Positions 8,912 to 17,122 of a stretch of 64,000 nucleotides of DNA are shown here, piece by piece. The stretch lies in assembly GCF_013314975.1 (NCBI RefSeq), contig NZ_JABTYH010000021.1, positions 1-64,000 on the forward strand, given 5' to 3'. Under the pieces are notes generated by a model that saw only the letters and a list, made by a program, of their open reading frames with translations, ran no database searches and was not told where the DNA came from. A program made the position numbers and the translations under genes. This stretch comes from Pseudarthrobacter oxydans. GTDB taxonomy: Bacteria; Actinomycetota; Actinomycetes; Actinomycetales; Micrococcaceae. Within the stretch, counting starts at the first letter, position 1. Every line of letters starts with the position of its first letter.

Positions 8912-10380
8912 GGATCGTGGTGGTGGGTGACGTGATGCTGGACGTGGACCTGTCAGGGGAGGCCACCCGGCTCAGCCCCGACGCGCCCGTTCCGGTGGTG
9001 GACGTCTCCCGGGTGAAGCGGCGGGCCGGCGGCGCCGGCCTGGTGGCACGGATGCTCGCGGAGGACGGCTGGCCCGTCACCCTGGTGACTGTCATGGGCG
9101 ACGACGACGCCGGGCGCCAGCTTGAAGCGCACCTCGCCGGGGTGCGGCTTGTGTCCGGCCCCAGCGGCCACCCCTCGCCGGTCAAGACCCGGGTCAGGGC
9201 GGGATCGCACCCGGTGGTGCGCTTTGACGAGGGCTGCGGCAAGGCTCCCGTTCCGGATGCCAGCCCCGCCATGCTCCGCGCGGTTGAGCAGGCAGGCGTG
9301 ATCATCGTGGCCGACTACGGCAGGGGACTGGCGGCGAATCCGCAGCTCAGGGACCTCCTGGCCGGGCTTGCGGGAAGGGTGCCTATCATCTGGGACCCGC
9401 ATCCTTCCGGGCCGGACCCCGTTCCGGGGGTGGCCGTGGTGACACCAAACGCCGCCGAGGCGGGCAAGGCTGCGCAGGCTTATGCCGGCTTCCAGGACGC
9501 AGGTCCACAGGACCCAGCAGTACAGGACGCAGGTTCACAGGACCCAGCAGTACAGGACCCCGCAGTCCAGGCCGGCCGGATCCTGCTGGAGCAGTGGCAG
9601 AGCCGCGCCGTCCTGGTGACCAAGGGCGAACAGGGAGCGGTTTTGCTGCGGAAGGGCAGCGGCTCTCCCCAAACGGTCCCGGCACCGCGGGTGGAAGCAG
9701 GTGATCCCTGCGGGGCCGGAGACCGGCTTGCAGCCAGCCTGGCGGTCCACCTCCTGGCCGGCCGCGACCTTAGTGAGGCTGCGGGACTGGCAGTCCATGA
9801 TGCGGCAGATTTCCTCGCCAGCGGGGGAGTGTCCGCACTGCCGGACCACGCGTCCTCCACGTCGGCTGCCCAGGATGCGCGGAGCCAGGCAGCGCCCCAC
9901 ACCCAGGGAGGCAGCAGGCGCCGCACCCGCGAACCGCTGCTGCTGGCCCGCACGGTGCGGGAGGCCGGCGGGACAGTGGTGGCCACCGGCGGCTGCTTCG
10001 ACCTGCTGCACGCCGGCCACGTCCGGTCCCTTGCAGCAGCCCGCGAACTGGGCGACTGCCTGATCGTCTGCCTCAACTCGGACGAATCCGTCCGCCGGCT
10101 CAAGGGGCCGGACCGCCCCATCATCGGCCAGCAGGACAGGGCCGAACTGCTGCTGGCCATGGAATGCGTGGACGCGGTGATGATCTTCGACGACGACACA
10201 CCAGTGGCCGCCCTGGATCGCCTTCGCCCGGATATCTGGGTCAAAGGCGGGGACTACAAAGGCGCCCGCCTTCCGGAGGCCGAACTCGTGGAGCAGTGGG
10301 GCGGCCGCTGCCTGACCGTGCCGTACCACCCTGCCCGTTCCACCACGGGCCTCGCCGACGCCCTCGCCAAGGTGGGCTGA
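8908..10380 (+). CDS. HldE-like bifunctional kinase/nucleotidyltransferase, divergent copy 1
   Basis: 490 residues; the ATG at 8908 overlaps the gmhA-like stop and gives [17 protein letters not shown], the standard HldE start. The PfkB/ribokinase domain (~1-320) ends with the phosphotransfer motif PCGAGD (Asp272). The nucleotidyltransferase domain (~345-490) has GGCFDLLHAGH (HxGH at 368-371) and LNSDESVRRLKG. In HldE the substrate loop is GGAANVAMN; here it reads AGGAGLVARML, so the kinase half may have changed substrate or lost activity. A Gln/Asp/Pro-rich insertion at ~196-222 comes from a 30-bp tandem repeat. Predicted pathway: heptose-7-P to heptose-1,7-bisP and heptose-1-P to ADP-heptose. 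Confidence 0.8.
   Translation: MRIVVVGDVMLDVDLSGEATRLSPDAPVPVVDVSRVKRRAGGAGLVARMLAEDGWPVTLVTVMGDDDAGRQLEAHLAGVRLVSGPSGHPSPVKTRVRAGSHPVVRFDEGCGKAPVPDASPAMLRAVEQAGVIIVADYGRGLAANPQLRDLLAGLAGRVPIIWDPHPSGPDPVPGVAVVTPNAAEAGKAAQAYAGFQDAGPQDPAVQDAGSQDPAVQDPAVQAGRILLEQWQSRAVLVTKGEQGAVLLRKGSGSPQTVPAPRVEAGDPCGAGDRLAASLAVHLLAGRDLSEAAGLAVHDAADFLASGGVSALPDHASSTSAAQDARSQAAPHTQGGSRRRTREPLLLARTVREAGGTVVATGGCFDLLHAGHVRSLAAARELGDCLIVCLNSDESVRRLKGPDRPIIGQQDRAELLLAMECVDAVMIFDDDTPVAALDRLRPDIWVKGGDYKGARLPEAELVEQWGGRCLTVPYHPARSTTGLADALAKVG
9493..9570 (+). repeat. 30-bp tandem repeat inside the HldE-like gene
   Basis: Two nearly identical 30-bp units (9493-9522 and 9523-9552, one mismatch) plus a degenerate partial third. 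They keep the reading frame and encode QDAGPQDPAV and QDAGSQDPAV, a disordered linker inside the kinase domain between NAAEAGKAAQAY and AGRILLEQW. Copy number is likely to vary between strains. Confidence 0.85.
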
Positions 10381-10428
10381 CCGCCCCGCCGCCCAAGGTT
10401 TTTCGTTTTGCCCATCGAAAGGAACACC

Positions 10429-11145
10429 ATGACTGCAGAAGTAAATGCGCCCGCAACCACTACCCCCGGCCGCGTGCTCGTTACCGGAGGTGCCTCCGGA
10501 CTGGGGGCCGCCGTCGTCGACGCCGTCCTCAAGGCAGGCGGCACCCCGGTGGTGCTGGACCGCGATATCAGCAGCGTGTCTGCGGTGAAGGCGTTCGAAG
10601 TGGACGTCTCGGACCGCGCGGCCGTGGAAGCGGCAGTGAAGGAAGCCGCGGAGTCCCTGGGCGGACTGGAGGCCGTGGTCACCGCCGCCGGCATCGACCG
10701 CTGCGGCAAACTGGCCGACGTCGAAGCGGCCGAGTGGGAAAAAGTCATCGGAGTGAACCTCATGGGCACGGTCTCGGTGGTCCGGGCTGCCCTGCCCTAC
10801 CTCAAGGCCAGCCACGGCCGGGTGGTGACGGTCGCCTCCACCCTGGGGAAGCGGGCAGTCGCTGACGCCACCGCCTACTGCGCCTCCAAGTTCGGCGTGG
10901 TGGGATTCAGCCACGCGCTGGCAGCAGAAACGGGCGGGGAGATCGGCGTGACCACCATGATCCCCGGGGGCATGAAGACCCGCTTCTTCGATGACCGCAC
11001 GGAGCAGTACAAGCCGCAGGACGATTCGCGCCTCAATGACCCCGCCAACACGGCGCAGGCAATCCTCTTCGCCCTGTCACAGCCCACGGGATGCGAGGTC
11101 CGCGAAATGCTGATCTGCCATGAGGAAGAGGGCTCCTGGCCCTAA
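10429..11145 (+). CDS. Short-chain dehydrogenase/reductase
   Basis: 238 residues; ATG 10429 follows AAAGGA, giving MTAEVNAPATTTPG. The classical SDR layout is TGGASGLG (19-26), the catalytic Ser in VASTLG, and Tyr150-x-x-x-Lys154 in AYCASK. The C-terminus is GCEVREMLICHEEEGSWP, longer and more acidic than in FabG. Substrate unknown. Sitting between two HldE-like genes and followed by an aldehyde dehydrogenase, it could oxidise or reduce a sugar intermediate of this operon (inference). It is too short for HldD, the extended SDR epimerase of the LPS pathway, so no HldD candidate lies in the operon. Confidence 0.85.
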   Translation: MTAEVNAPATTTPGRVLVTGGASGLGAAVVDAVLKAGGTPVVLDRDISSVSAVKAFEVDVSDRAAVEAAVKEAAESLGGLEAVVTAAGIDRCGKLADVEAAEWEKVIGVNLMGTVSVVRAALPYLKASHGRVVTVASTLGKRAVADATAYCASKFGVVGFSHALAAETGGEIGVTTMIPGGMKTRFFDDRTEQYKPQDDSRLNDPANTAQAILFALSQPTGCEVREMLICHEEEGSWP

Positions 11146-11186
11146 TCCAACAGACCACCAGACCGGAAACCGACGGGAGGAACACC

Positions 11187-12614
11187 ATGCCTACCACTGC
11201 AGTCGAAACAATCACAGGCGCTGGATCAGCAGAACGAGCCGGGATCACCATCCGCAATCCGCGCACCGGCGATGTCCTGTGGACCGTGCCGGAGGCCGGA
11301 CCTGAGGCCGCAGCCCGCGCCGTGGACGTTGCCCGGAGCGCAGCTCCGGACTGGGCCGCCACCGCTCCGTCGGACCGGGGCGCCGCGCTCCGGGGCGCCG
11401 CCCGGGCGCTCGATGCCGCGGCCCGGGAACTGGCCGGGCTCAACGCCAGCGAAACTGGACGGCCGGTGGAGGAGTCGCTGGCGGGGATTGCGGCCGGTGT
11501 GTCCACGCTGGAACAGTATGCCGAGCTTGGCCCTGTCCACCGCGGCCTCAGCCTGCGCGGAAGCCAGCTCGCGTCGGACTACACCGTGGCGGAGCCCCGG
11601 GGAGTGGCAGCCCTCCTGACCCCATGGAACGATCCCGTCGCCGTGGCCTGCGGACTGATCGGTGCCGCGCTGGTCACCGGCAACACGGTGGTCCACAAGC
11701 CCAGCGAACGCTGCCCGCGCCTCGGCGAGGCGCTGGGGGAGGTCCTTGCCCCGGCGTTCCCGCCCGGGGTGTTCCAGACAGTCACCGGCGGAGCGGGCGT
11801 CGGCGCGCTGTTGGCACAGTCGGACGTGGACGTCATCGCCCACGTCGGATCCAGTGCTGCCGGTGCCCATCTTGCCCGGGCCGGGGCACAGTCCGGTGCA
11901 CACGTCATCCGGGAAAACGGCGGAAACGATCCACTGCTGGTGGACCGCGACGTCGATCCCGTATGGGCGGCTGAACAGGCCGCCATGGGCGCCTTCAGCA
12001 ACAGCGGCCAGATCTGTGTGGCGGTTGAACGGATCTATGTCCATGAAGCCATCGCGGCGGAGTTTTGCGCTGCGCTGGAGGCGGAAGCAGCGCTCCGGAA
12101 CGGCAACGGCACGGTGGCCCCGCTGGTGGACGGACGGATGCGGGATGCGGTCCACGCCCACGTGGCCGACGCGCTGCAGCAGGGGGCGCACGCCGTGGAA
12201 GGCGGGACCCTCCCGGACGGGCCGGGCTCCTTCTACCCGGCAACGGTGCTGACCGGATGCACGGAGCGGATGGAGGTCATGACGGAGGAGACGTTCGGCC
12301 CCGTTGCCCCGGTCCAGGTGGTGACCTCGTTCGACGACGGCCTGCGGCTGGCGTGCAGCGGCAAGTACGGCCTCGCCGCCACGGTGCTGTCCGCCAACAT
12401 CGGCCACATCCAGCAGGCGGTGGCCGCCCTCCCTGTAGGCACCGTGAAAATCAACGAGGTCTTCGGCGGGGCCCCGGGCGGGGCCGCCCAGCCGCGGGGC
12501 ATCAGCGGCGCCGGCTTCGGGTACGGCCCCGAACTCCTGGACGAGTTCAGCCGGGTCAAAGTGGTGCACATTGCGGCGCCCCCGGCGGCTGCCCTGGCAG
12601 GGGACCAGCCGTGA
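11187..12614 (+). CDS. Aldehyde dehydrogenase family protein
   Basis: 475 residues, normal ALDH length, ATG preceded by GGGAGG. NAD(P)-binding and catalytic signatures are LLTPWNDPVAVACG, GSSAAGAHLARAGAQ, catalytic base Glu243 (RENGGNDPLL) and nucleophile Cys277 (NSGQICVAVER). All key residues are present, so it should oxidise an aldehyde to an acid; the substrate is not evident. Its stop overlaps the GTG of the second HldE-like gene, so it is physically part of the heptose operon, where an aldehyde step is not part of the known pathway. Confidence 0.88.
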   Translation: MPTTAVETITGAGSAERAGITIRNPRTGDVLWTVPEAGPEAAARAVDVARSAAPDWAATAPSDRGAALRGAARALDAAARELAGLNASETGRPVEESLAGIAAGVSTLEQYAELGPVHRGLSLRGSQLASDYTVAEPRGVAALLTPWNDPVAVACGLIGAALVTGNTVVHKPSERCPRLGEALGEVLAPAFPPGVFQTVTGGAGVGALLAQSDVDVIAHVGSSAAGAHLARAGAQSGAHVIRENGGNDPLLVDRDVDPVWAAEQAAMGAFSNSGQICVAVERIYVHEAIAAEFCAALEAEAALRNGNGTVAPLVDGRMRDAVHAHVADALQQGAHAVEGGTLPDGPGSFYPATVLTGCTERMEVMTEETFGPVAPVQVVTSFDDGLRLACSGKYGLAATVLSANIGHIQQAVAALPVGTVKINEVFGGAPGGAAQPRGISGAGFGYGPELLDEFSRVKVVHIAAPPAAALAGDQP

Positions 12615-14149
12615 CCACGGCGCCGGAAACGGCGGATCTTTCGCAGCAGCGCGCCCTCGCGGAGTGGCTGCCTGGACGGATCGCTGCGGAACGGCCGGCC
12701 GTCCTGGTGCTTGGCGACGTCATGCTGGACGGCTGGTGGAGCGGCAGCATCGAGCGGCTGTGCCGGGAAGCCCCCGCGCCGGTGGTGGACGTGCAGAACC
12801 GCGAGTCGGTACCCGGCGGAGCGGCCAATACCGCCATGAACCTGGCCGCCCTGGGAGCCCGCGTCTCGGTGGCGGGCATCATCGGCACCGACGACGCCGG
12901 CGTGGACCTCCGCAACCAGCTGGTGGCAGCCGGGATCGATGTCACGCACCTGCTCGACCACCCGGACATGGTCACCACCACCAAGATCCGGATCAGCAGC
13001 GGCGGCCAGGTGATGCTCCGCATCGATGACTCAGCCGGCTCCGTGCCCGCCGAAGCGCTGGCCGAACTTGCGGCGTCGGTGCGGGCCGCCGTCGAACACC
13101 GGCAGGCGGTGATGGTCTGTGACTACGGCACCGGCGTCCTGGCGGATCCCGTCCGGCGGGCCCTGGCGGACGCCCTCGCCGGCAGGGACCGCGGGGAGCC
13201 TGGCGCGCGGCCCCTGCTGGTGGTTGACTCCCACGACCCCCGCCCGTGGGCGCCGCTCCACCCGGACCTGGTAACCCCCAACGCGCAGGAAACGGCGCGG
13301 ATGCTGGACCTCCGGCTCCCGGACGGACCGGAAAGGGTGGCGGAAGTGGGCAGGCACGCCGGGACACTGCTGGAGGCCACGGGTGCGGCTGCCGTGGTGG
13401 TCACCCTGGACCGTGACGGAACCGTGCTGCTGAGGCCCGACGGCGTGACGCACCGGACGTGGGCACGCCCGGCTGCCGAGAAACAGGCATCGGGAGCCGG
13501 TGACACCTTCGTGGCCGCGCTCACACTGGCGAGGTCGGCCGGACTGCCCCTCACGGCCAGCCTGGACCTGGCGCAGTCGGCAGCCGACGTCGTGGTCCAC
13601 CAGCCGGGCACGTCGGTCTGCAGCACGGCGCAGCTCAGCCGCTACCTGAAGGCGTTCGCGGACACCGCGCTGGACGCCGGCGAACTTGAACGGCAGCTGG
13701 AGCTGCACCGCGCCCAGGACCAGCGGATCGTGCTGACCAACGGCTGCTTCGACGTCCTGCACAGCGGCCACACCCGCTACCTCAACCAGGCCAAGCAGCT
13801 GGGGGACATCCTGGTAGTGGCGCTCAACAGCGACGACTCCGTGCGGCGGCTCAAGGGTGACGGCCGTCCCATCAACGCGGTGGCGGACCGGGCGGCCGTG
13901 GTGGCGGCGCTGAGCTGCGTGGACTACGTGACTGTCTTCGACACCCCCACCGCAGCTCCGTTGATCCGGCAGCTGCGTCCCGAGGTTTACGCCAAGGGCG
14001 GGGACTACACCCCGGAGATGCTGGCCGAGACCCCTGCCGTGGAGGAGTACGGCGGCCGCGTTGCCATCCTGGACTACGTGGCCGACCGTTCCACGACGGC
14101 CGTGGTGAACAAGATCCGGGACGGCGAAGGGGCCGTGCAAACCAACTAG
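12611..14149 (+). CDS. hldE: HldE-type bifunctional heptose-7-P kinase / heptose-1-P nucleotidyltransferase, copy 2
   Basis: 512 residues from the GTG at 12611 (GTGA overlap with the dehydrogenase stop); the frame is open further upstream but the extension lies inside the dehydrogenase gene. The kinase domain has LVLGDVMLDGWWSG, the canonical GGAANTAMNLAALGA loop and SGAGDTF (Asp298). The nucleotidyltransferase domain has TNGCFDVLHSGHTRYL (HxGH at 384-387) and LNSDDSVRRLKGDGRPI. Unlike copy 1, both halves look intact, so this is the better candidate for making ADP-glycero-manno-heptose. It is the last gene of the operon. Confidence 0.87.
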   Translation: MTTAPETADLSQQRALAEWLPGRIAAERPAVLVLGDVMLDGWWSGSIERLCREAPAPVVDVQNRESVPGGAANTAMNLAALGARVSVAGIIGTDDAGVDLRNQLVAAGIDVTHLLDHPDMVTTTKIRISSGGQVMLRIDDSAGSVPAEALAELAASVRAAVEHRQAVMVCDYGTGVLADPVRRALADALAGRDRGEPGARPLLVVDSHDPRPWAPLHPDLVTPNAQETARMLDLRLPDGPERVAEVGRHAGTLLEATGAAAVVVTLDRDGTVLLRPDGVTHRTWARPAAEKQASGAGDTFVAALTLARSAGLPLTASLDLAQSAADVVVHQPGTSVCSTAQLSRYLKAFADTALDAGELERQLELHRAQDQRIVLTNGCFDVLHSGHTRYLNQAKQLGDILVVALNSDDSVRRLKGDGRPINAVADRAAVVAALSCVDYVTVFDTPTAAPLIRQLRPEVYAKGGDYTPEMLAETPAVEEYGGRVAILDYVADRSTTAVVNKIRDGEGAVQTN

Positions 14150-14195
14150 GGTTAAGAGCTGGACAGGTTGGGCTGGATGAAGCGGGGCACGGGCA

Positions 14196-15113
14196 ATGGC
14201 GAAACGCGGGAAGCCGGGGGGCCGAGGAAGCCGAGCCACGGCGGGTGTGGTGGAGGTTCCCAAAGGAACCCGGCCGGACGGCCCGGTTGAGGGCGTCTAC
14301 TACATCGATACCGGAGACTGCGAGCTGATCGCGGACCAGGACAACTCCACCGGCTGGCTCCTGAAGATCAACGGCGTCATGAGCTCCCACATCGACCTCG
14401 CCGACCCCCTGTTCCTGGACTTTGAGTACATGCGGTGGATGGCGGCGCTCATCGAGTCCCGCTGGCCGCCGTCGGAAGCGTCCTCGGGGCCGAAGCTCCG
14501 CGGGCTGCACCTGGGCGGCGGAGCCTGCTCGCTGGCGCGGTACTTCCATGCCGCGTACCCGGATGCGCGGCAGGTGGTGGTGGAGCTGGACGGCAAGCTG
14601 GCCGAATACGTGCGCGGCTGGTTCGACCTTCCCAAGGCGCCCCTGCTGCGGCTCCGCGTGGGGGAGGCCCGCGCGGTTACCGAGACCCTGACGGCGGAGA
14701 CCCGCGACTTCATCATCAGGGACGTGTTCGCCGGAGCCTTGACCCCGCGGCCCCTGACCACTGCGGAATTCACCCGGCACGCCAAGCGCGTGCTTGCACC
14801 AGGGGGGATCTACGTGGTGAACTCCGGTGACGCGCCGGACCTTAAGAACGCCCGGGAGGATGCCGCCACCATCGCGGCCTCCTTCAAGCACACCGTGATC
14901 ATCGCGGACCCCGCCATGCTGAAGGGCCGGCGCTACGGAAACATGGTGATGGCGGGCAGCGACACCCCGTTCGGCGACGATCCGAAGCTCCACCGGCGGC
15001 TCCTGGGCGGCGCGGTCCCTGCACACCTGTGGGACGACGCCCAGGTCCGGGCTTTCGCGGCAGGGTCACCGGTGCGGCACGACCCGCCTGCAACCCCATC
15101 GATTGCTCCGTAA
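14196..15113 (+). CDS. Spermidine-synthase-like SAM-fold protein
   Basis: 305 residues. The central Rossmann-type segment (LHLGGGACSLARYFHAAYP, VVVELDGKLAEYV, FIIRDVFAGALTP) resembles polyamine synthases and the related fused-MFS spermidine synthase-like family. The Asp of the D-A/V-F motif is kept, but polyamine-specific residues cannot be confirmed by eye, so a methyltransferase is possible. It follows the heptose operon by 46 bp and may be co-transcribed. The stop TAA is contributed by the palindromic repeat at 15104, so the last residues (…IAP) come from the repeat. Confidence 0.75.
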   Translation: MAKRGKPGGRGSRATAGVVEVPKGTRPDGPVEGVYYIDTGDCELIADQDNSTGWLLKINGVMSSHIDLADPLFLDFEYMRWMAALIESRWPPSEASSGPKLRGLHLGGGACSLARYFHAAYPDARQVVVELDGKLAEYVRGWFDLPKAPLLRLRVGEARAVTETLTAETRDFIIRDVFAGALTPRPLTTAEFTRHAKRVLAPGGIYVVNSGDAPDLKNAREDAATIAASFKHTVIIADPAMLKGRRYGNMVMAGSDTPFGDDPKLHRRLLGGAVPAHLWDDAQVRAFAAGSPVRHDPPATPSIAP

Positions 15114-15151
15114 CTGTCGTTCTCACCCCCGAAAACGACAGTTACGGAGCA
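15104..15151. repeat. Palindromic intergenic repeat, copy 1 (stop-supplying)
   Basis: Perfect 18-bp arms TGCTCCGTAACTGTCGTT (15104-15121) and its complement (15134-15151) around a 12-base loop. It lies between convergent genes and contains the TAA stop codons of both: 15111-15113 for the upstream + gene and 15142-15144 for the LysR gene on the - strand, so both proteins end in -AP. A second copy is at 25807. As RNA it is a strong hairpin in either direction and probably works as a bidirectional terminator or 3'-end stabiliser. Confidence 0.9.
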
Positions 15152-16059
15152 GCCGAAGAGGTTTGTCCACGGCCCAGCAGCCATTCCCGGTGCTCGGCCA
15201 TCTGTTCCCGCAGCGCCTGGACCACCGCTGCCACCGCCGGGCGCCGCAGCGAATCCGGCCGGAGCACCATCCAGTAGGGCAGCAGTTCGGCGATGTCGGC
15301 CGGCAGCAGGCGGACCAGGTCAGGGTGGAGGTCGCCCATGAAACAGGGCAGGAAGCCGATCCCTGCTCCTGCGCGTGTTGCTTCCACGTGGACAAAGACG
15401 TTGGTTGAGGTAAGGCCGTCACGCATGGCGGGCACCAGCCGGCGCGGCGCGTCCAGGTCATCCACCTGCAGCATCGAATCCACGAAATAGACCAGCGGGT
15501 GGTCATTGAGCTCGGCCACCGTGGCCGGCGTGCCGTGCTCGGCCAGGTAGGCGCGCGAGGCGTACATTCCCAGCATGTATTCGCCCAGCCGCATGGCCTC
15601 GGCCCGGTGCACCTGCGGTTCGCCCACCACCACTTCGATGTCCAGGCCCGAGCGCTGCTGCAGTGCCCGCCGGGTCATGGTCACCACTTCAACGCTCAGC
15701 CCGGGGTGGTCACGCCGCAGCCGCGCCACCGCCGGGGCGGCGATGTAGGCACTGAAGCCATCCGTTGCCGTCATGCGTACGACGCCGGTAATTGGGTCGG
15801 GTGCCCGTCCGGCGGGCCCCAGGGCGCCCACCACCGCTTCGACCTGTTCAGCAGCCTGGACGGCTTGCGCTCCGAGGTCGGTCAGCTCCCACCCTCCGGG
15901 GGCACGGGCCAGGACCCTTCCGCCGAGTGCCTTCTCCAGGGAGGCGATCCGGCGTGAGACGGTGGTGTGGTTCAGGCCCAGTGCCTGCGCGGCGGCCGTA
16001 AATTTGGCGGTGCGGGACACCGCCAGGAGCACCAGCAGGTCATCCGGATTGACGTTCAT
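15142..16059 (-). CDS. LysR family transcriptional regulator
   Basis: 305 residues from the ATG at 16059 (MNVNPDDLLVLLAVSRTAKF); a GTG at 16077 would add six residues. The N-terminal winged helix-turn-helix contains AAAQALGLNHTTVSRRIASLE (~20-40), and the remaining 230 residues are the periplasmic-binding-like effector domain. It is divergent from the hydroxybutyrate-dehydrogenase-like gene at 16297, the usual place for a LysR activator of its neighbour. The C-terminal AAP-stop is formed by the palindromic repeat. Ligand unknown. Confidence 0.9.
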   Translation of the reverse strand: MNVNPDDLLVLLAVSRTAKFTAAAQALGLNHTTVSRRIASLEKALGGRVLARAPGGWELTDLGAQAVQAAEQVEAVVGALGPAGRAPDPITGVVRMTATDGFSAYIAAPAVARLRRDHPGLSVEVVTMTRRALQQRSGLDIEVVVGEPQVHRAEAMRLGEYMLGMYASRAYLAEHGTPATVAELNDHPLVYFVDSMLQVDDLDAPRRLVPAMRDGLTSTNVFVHVEATRAGAGIGFLPCFMGDLHPDLVRLLPADIAELLPYWMVLRPDSLRRPAVAAVVQALREQMAEHREWLLGRGQTSSAAP

Positions 16060-16189
16060 ATCTGCAATTCTGCACACAGTGCGTGCTGCTTTGGCTATTG
16101 AAGGCGCATGTCCGTGCAGTAAGACTCAGTGGAGCCATTAGTGCTGGAGATCACAGCACGTGTCGCCGTGGACACGGAGGAGAAACCCC

Positions 16190-16312
16190 ATGAGCGCTGA
16201 AGAGCGCCCTGCAGGCAGTCCTGCCGGACCTGCCCCGGTAGACGCTGCGCTGCATGAGCGACCGGAAAATCTGTTAGAAAGCCCGAGGGGACTGCCATGG
16301 AAAACACGTTGA
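16190..16312 (+). CDS. Possible 40-residue leader peptide overlapping the next gene
   Basis: ATG at 16190 with GGAG seven bases upstream encodes MSAEERPAGSPAGPAPVDAA and ends at 16312, 16 bases inside the dehydrogenase gene in another frame. The good ribosome site and stop-start overlap would fit translational coupling. No homology is recognisable, and a chance open frame is possible. Confidence 0.3.
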   Translation: MSAEERPAGSPAGPAPVDAALHERPENLLESPRGLPWKTR

Positions 16313-17046
16313 ACGGCCGCAAGGCACTGATCACCGGGGGAGCCGGCGGGATTGGCGCCGCGAGCGCCCGGGCCCTCGCCGCCCGGGGCGCCAAGGTGGT
16401 GATTGCGGACGTGGACGCAGCCGCGGCCGAAGCGCTCGCGGATGAAGTGGGAGGCACCACCTGGGCCGTCGACCTGCTGGACGTGGAATCGCTCGCCACC
16501 CTGAGCCTTGACTGCGACATCCTGGTGAACAACGCCGGGATCCAGCGCATCAGTCCCATCGAGGATTTCGAGCCGGCCGATTTCCGCAGGCTGATCACCC
16601 TCATGCTGGAGGCGCCGTTCCTGTTGATCCGTGCGGCGCTGCCGCACATGTACGCGAACAATTTCGGCCGGATCATCAACCTCTCTTCCGTGCACGGCAT
16701 CCGGGCCTCCCCGTTCAAAAGCGCGTATGTATCCGCCAAGCACGGACTTGAAGGGCTGAGCAAGGTGACGGCGCTTGAGGGCGGGGAGCACGGTGTGACC
16801 TCCAATTGCATCAACCCCGGTTACGTGCGCACGCCGCTGGTGGAGTCGCAGATCGCTGACCAGGCCAAGGTCCACGGAATTCCGGAATCGGAGGTCCTGG
16901 CCAAAATCATGCTGACGGAGTCCGCCGTAAAACGCCTGGTGGAGCCGGAGGAAGTGGCCTCACTCGTTGCCTGGCTCGCATCTGACCATGCGGGCATGGT
17001 GACCGGCGCCAGCTACACGATGGATGGCGGCTGGTCGGCCCGCTAA
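16297..17046 (+). CDS. 3-hydroxybutyrate dehydrogenase-like SDR
   Basis: 249 residues, a normal classical SDR. TGGAGGIG sits at ~13-20, NNAG at 78-81, Ser131 and Tyr144-Lys148 (SAYVSAKHG) form the active site. The segment INLSSVHGIRASPFKSAY, plus VTSNCINPGYVRTPLV, strongly resembles D-beta-hydroxybutyrate dehydrogenases, which interconvert 3-hydroxybutyrate and acetoacetate with NAD. It is divergent from LysR, its likely regulator, and ends before a large palindrome. Other SDR substrates cannot be excluded. Confidence 0.82.
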   Translation: MENTLNGRKALITGGAGGIGAASARALAARGAKVVIADVDAAAAEALADEVGGTTWAVDLLDVESLATLSLDCDILVNNAGIQRISPIEDFEPADFRRLITLMLEAPFLLIRAALPHMYANNFGRIINLSSVHGIRASPFKSAYVSAKHGLEGLSKVTALEGGEHGVTSNCINPGYVRTPLVESQIADQAKVHGIPESEVLAKIMLTESAVKRLVEPEEVASLVAWLASDHAGMVTGASYTMDGGWSAR

Positions 17047-17059
17047 CCGCCCGGCGCAG

Positions 17060-17122
17060 GAGTTTTTGTCCGGATAGGCAGGCTTTCGAGGCCTTCAGCC
17101 CTGCGTATCCGGACAAAAACTC
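17060..17122. repeat. 63-bp palindrome between convergent genes, probable bidirectional terminator
   Basis: Left arm starts GAGTTTTTGTCCGGATA (17060-17081, 22 nt) and pairs with 17101-17122 with a single mismatch; the loop is 19 nt. It lies between the dehydrogenase stop and the stop of the small - strand gene, and its right arm overlaps that stop codon by two bases. T and A runs in the arms make a terminator in both directions plausible. It differs in sequence from the 15104/25807 palindrome. Confidence 0.8.

Noticed and set aside
12065..12610. Upstream in-frame extension of the second HldE-like gene
   Set aside because: It lies inside the aldehyde dehydrogenase gene in another frame; the GTG at 12611 overlaps its stop and gives the normal start.
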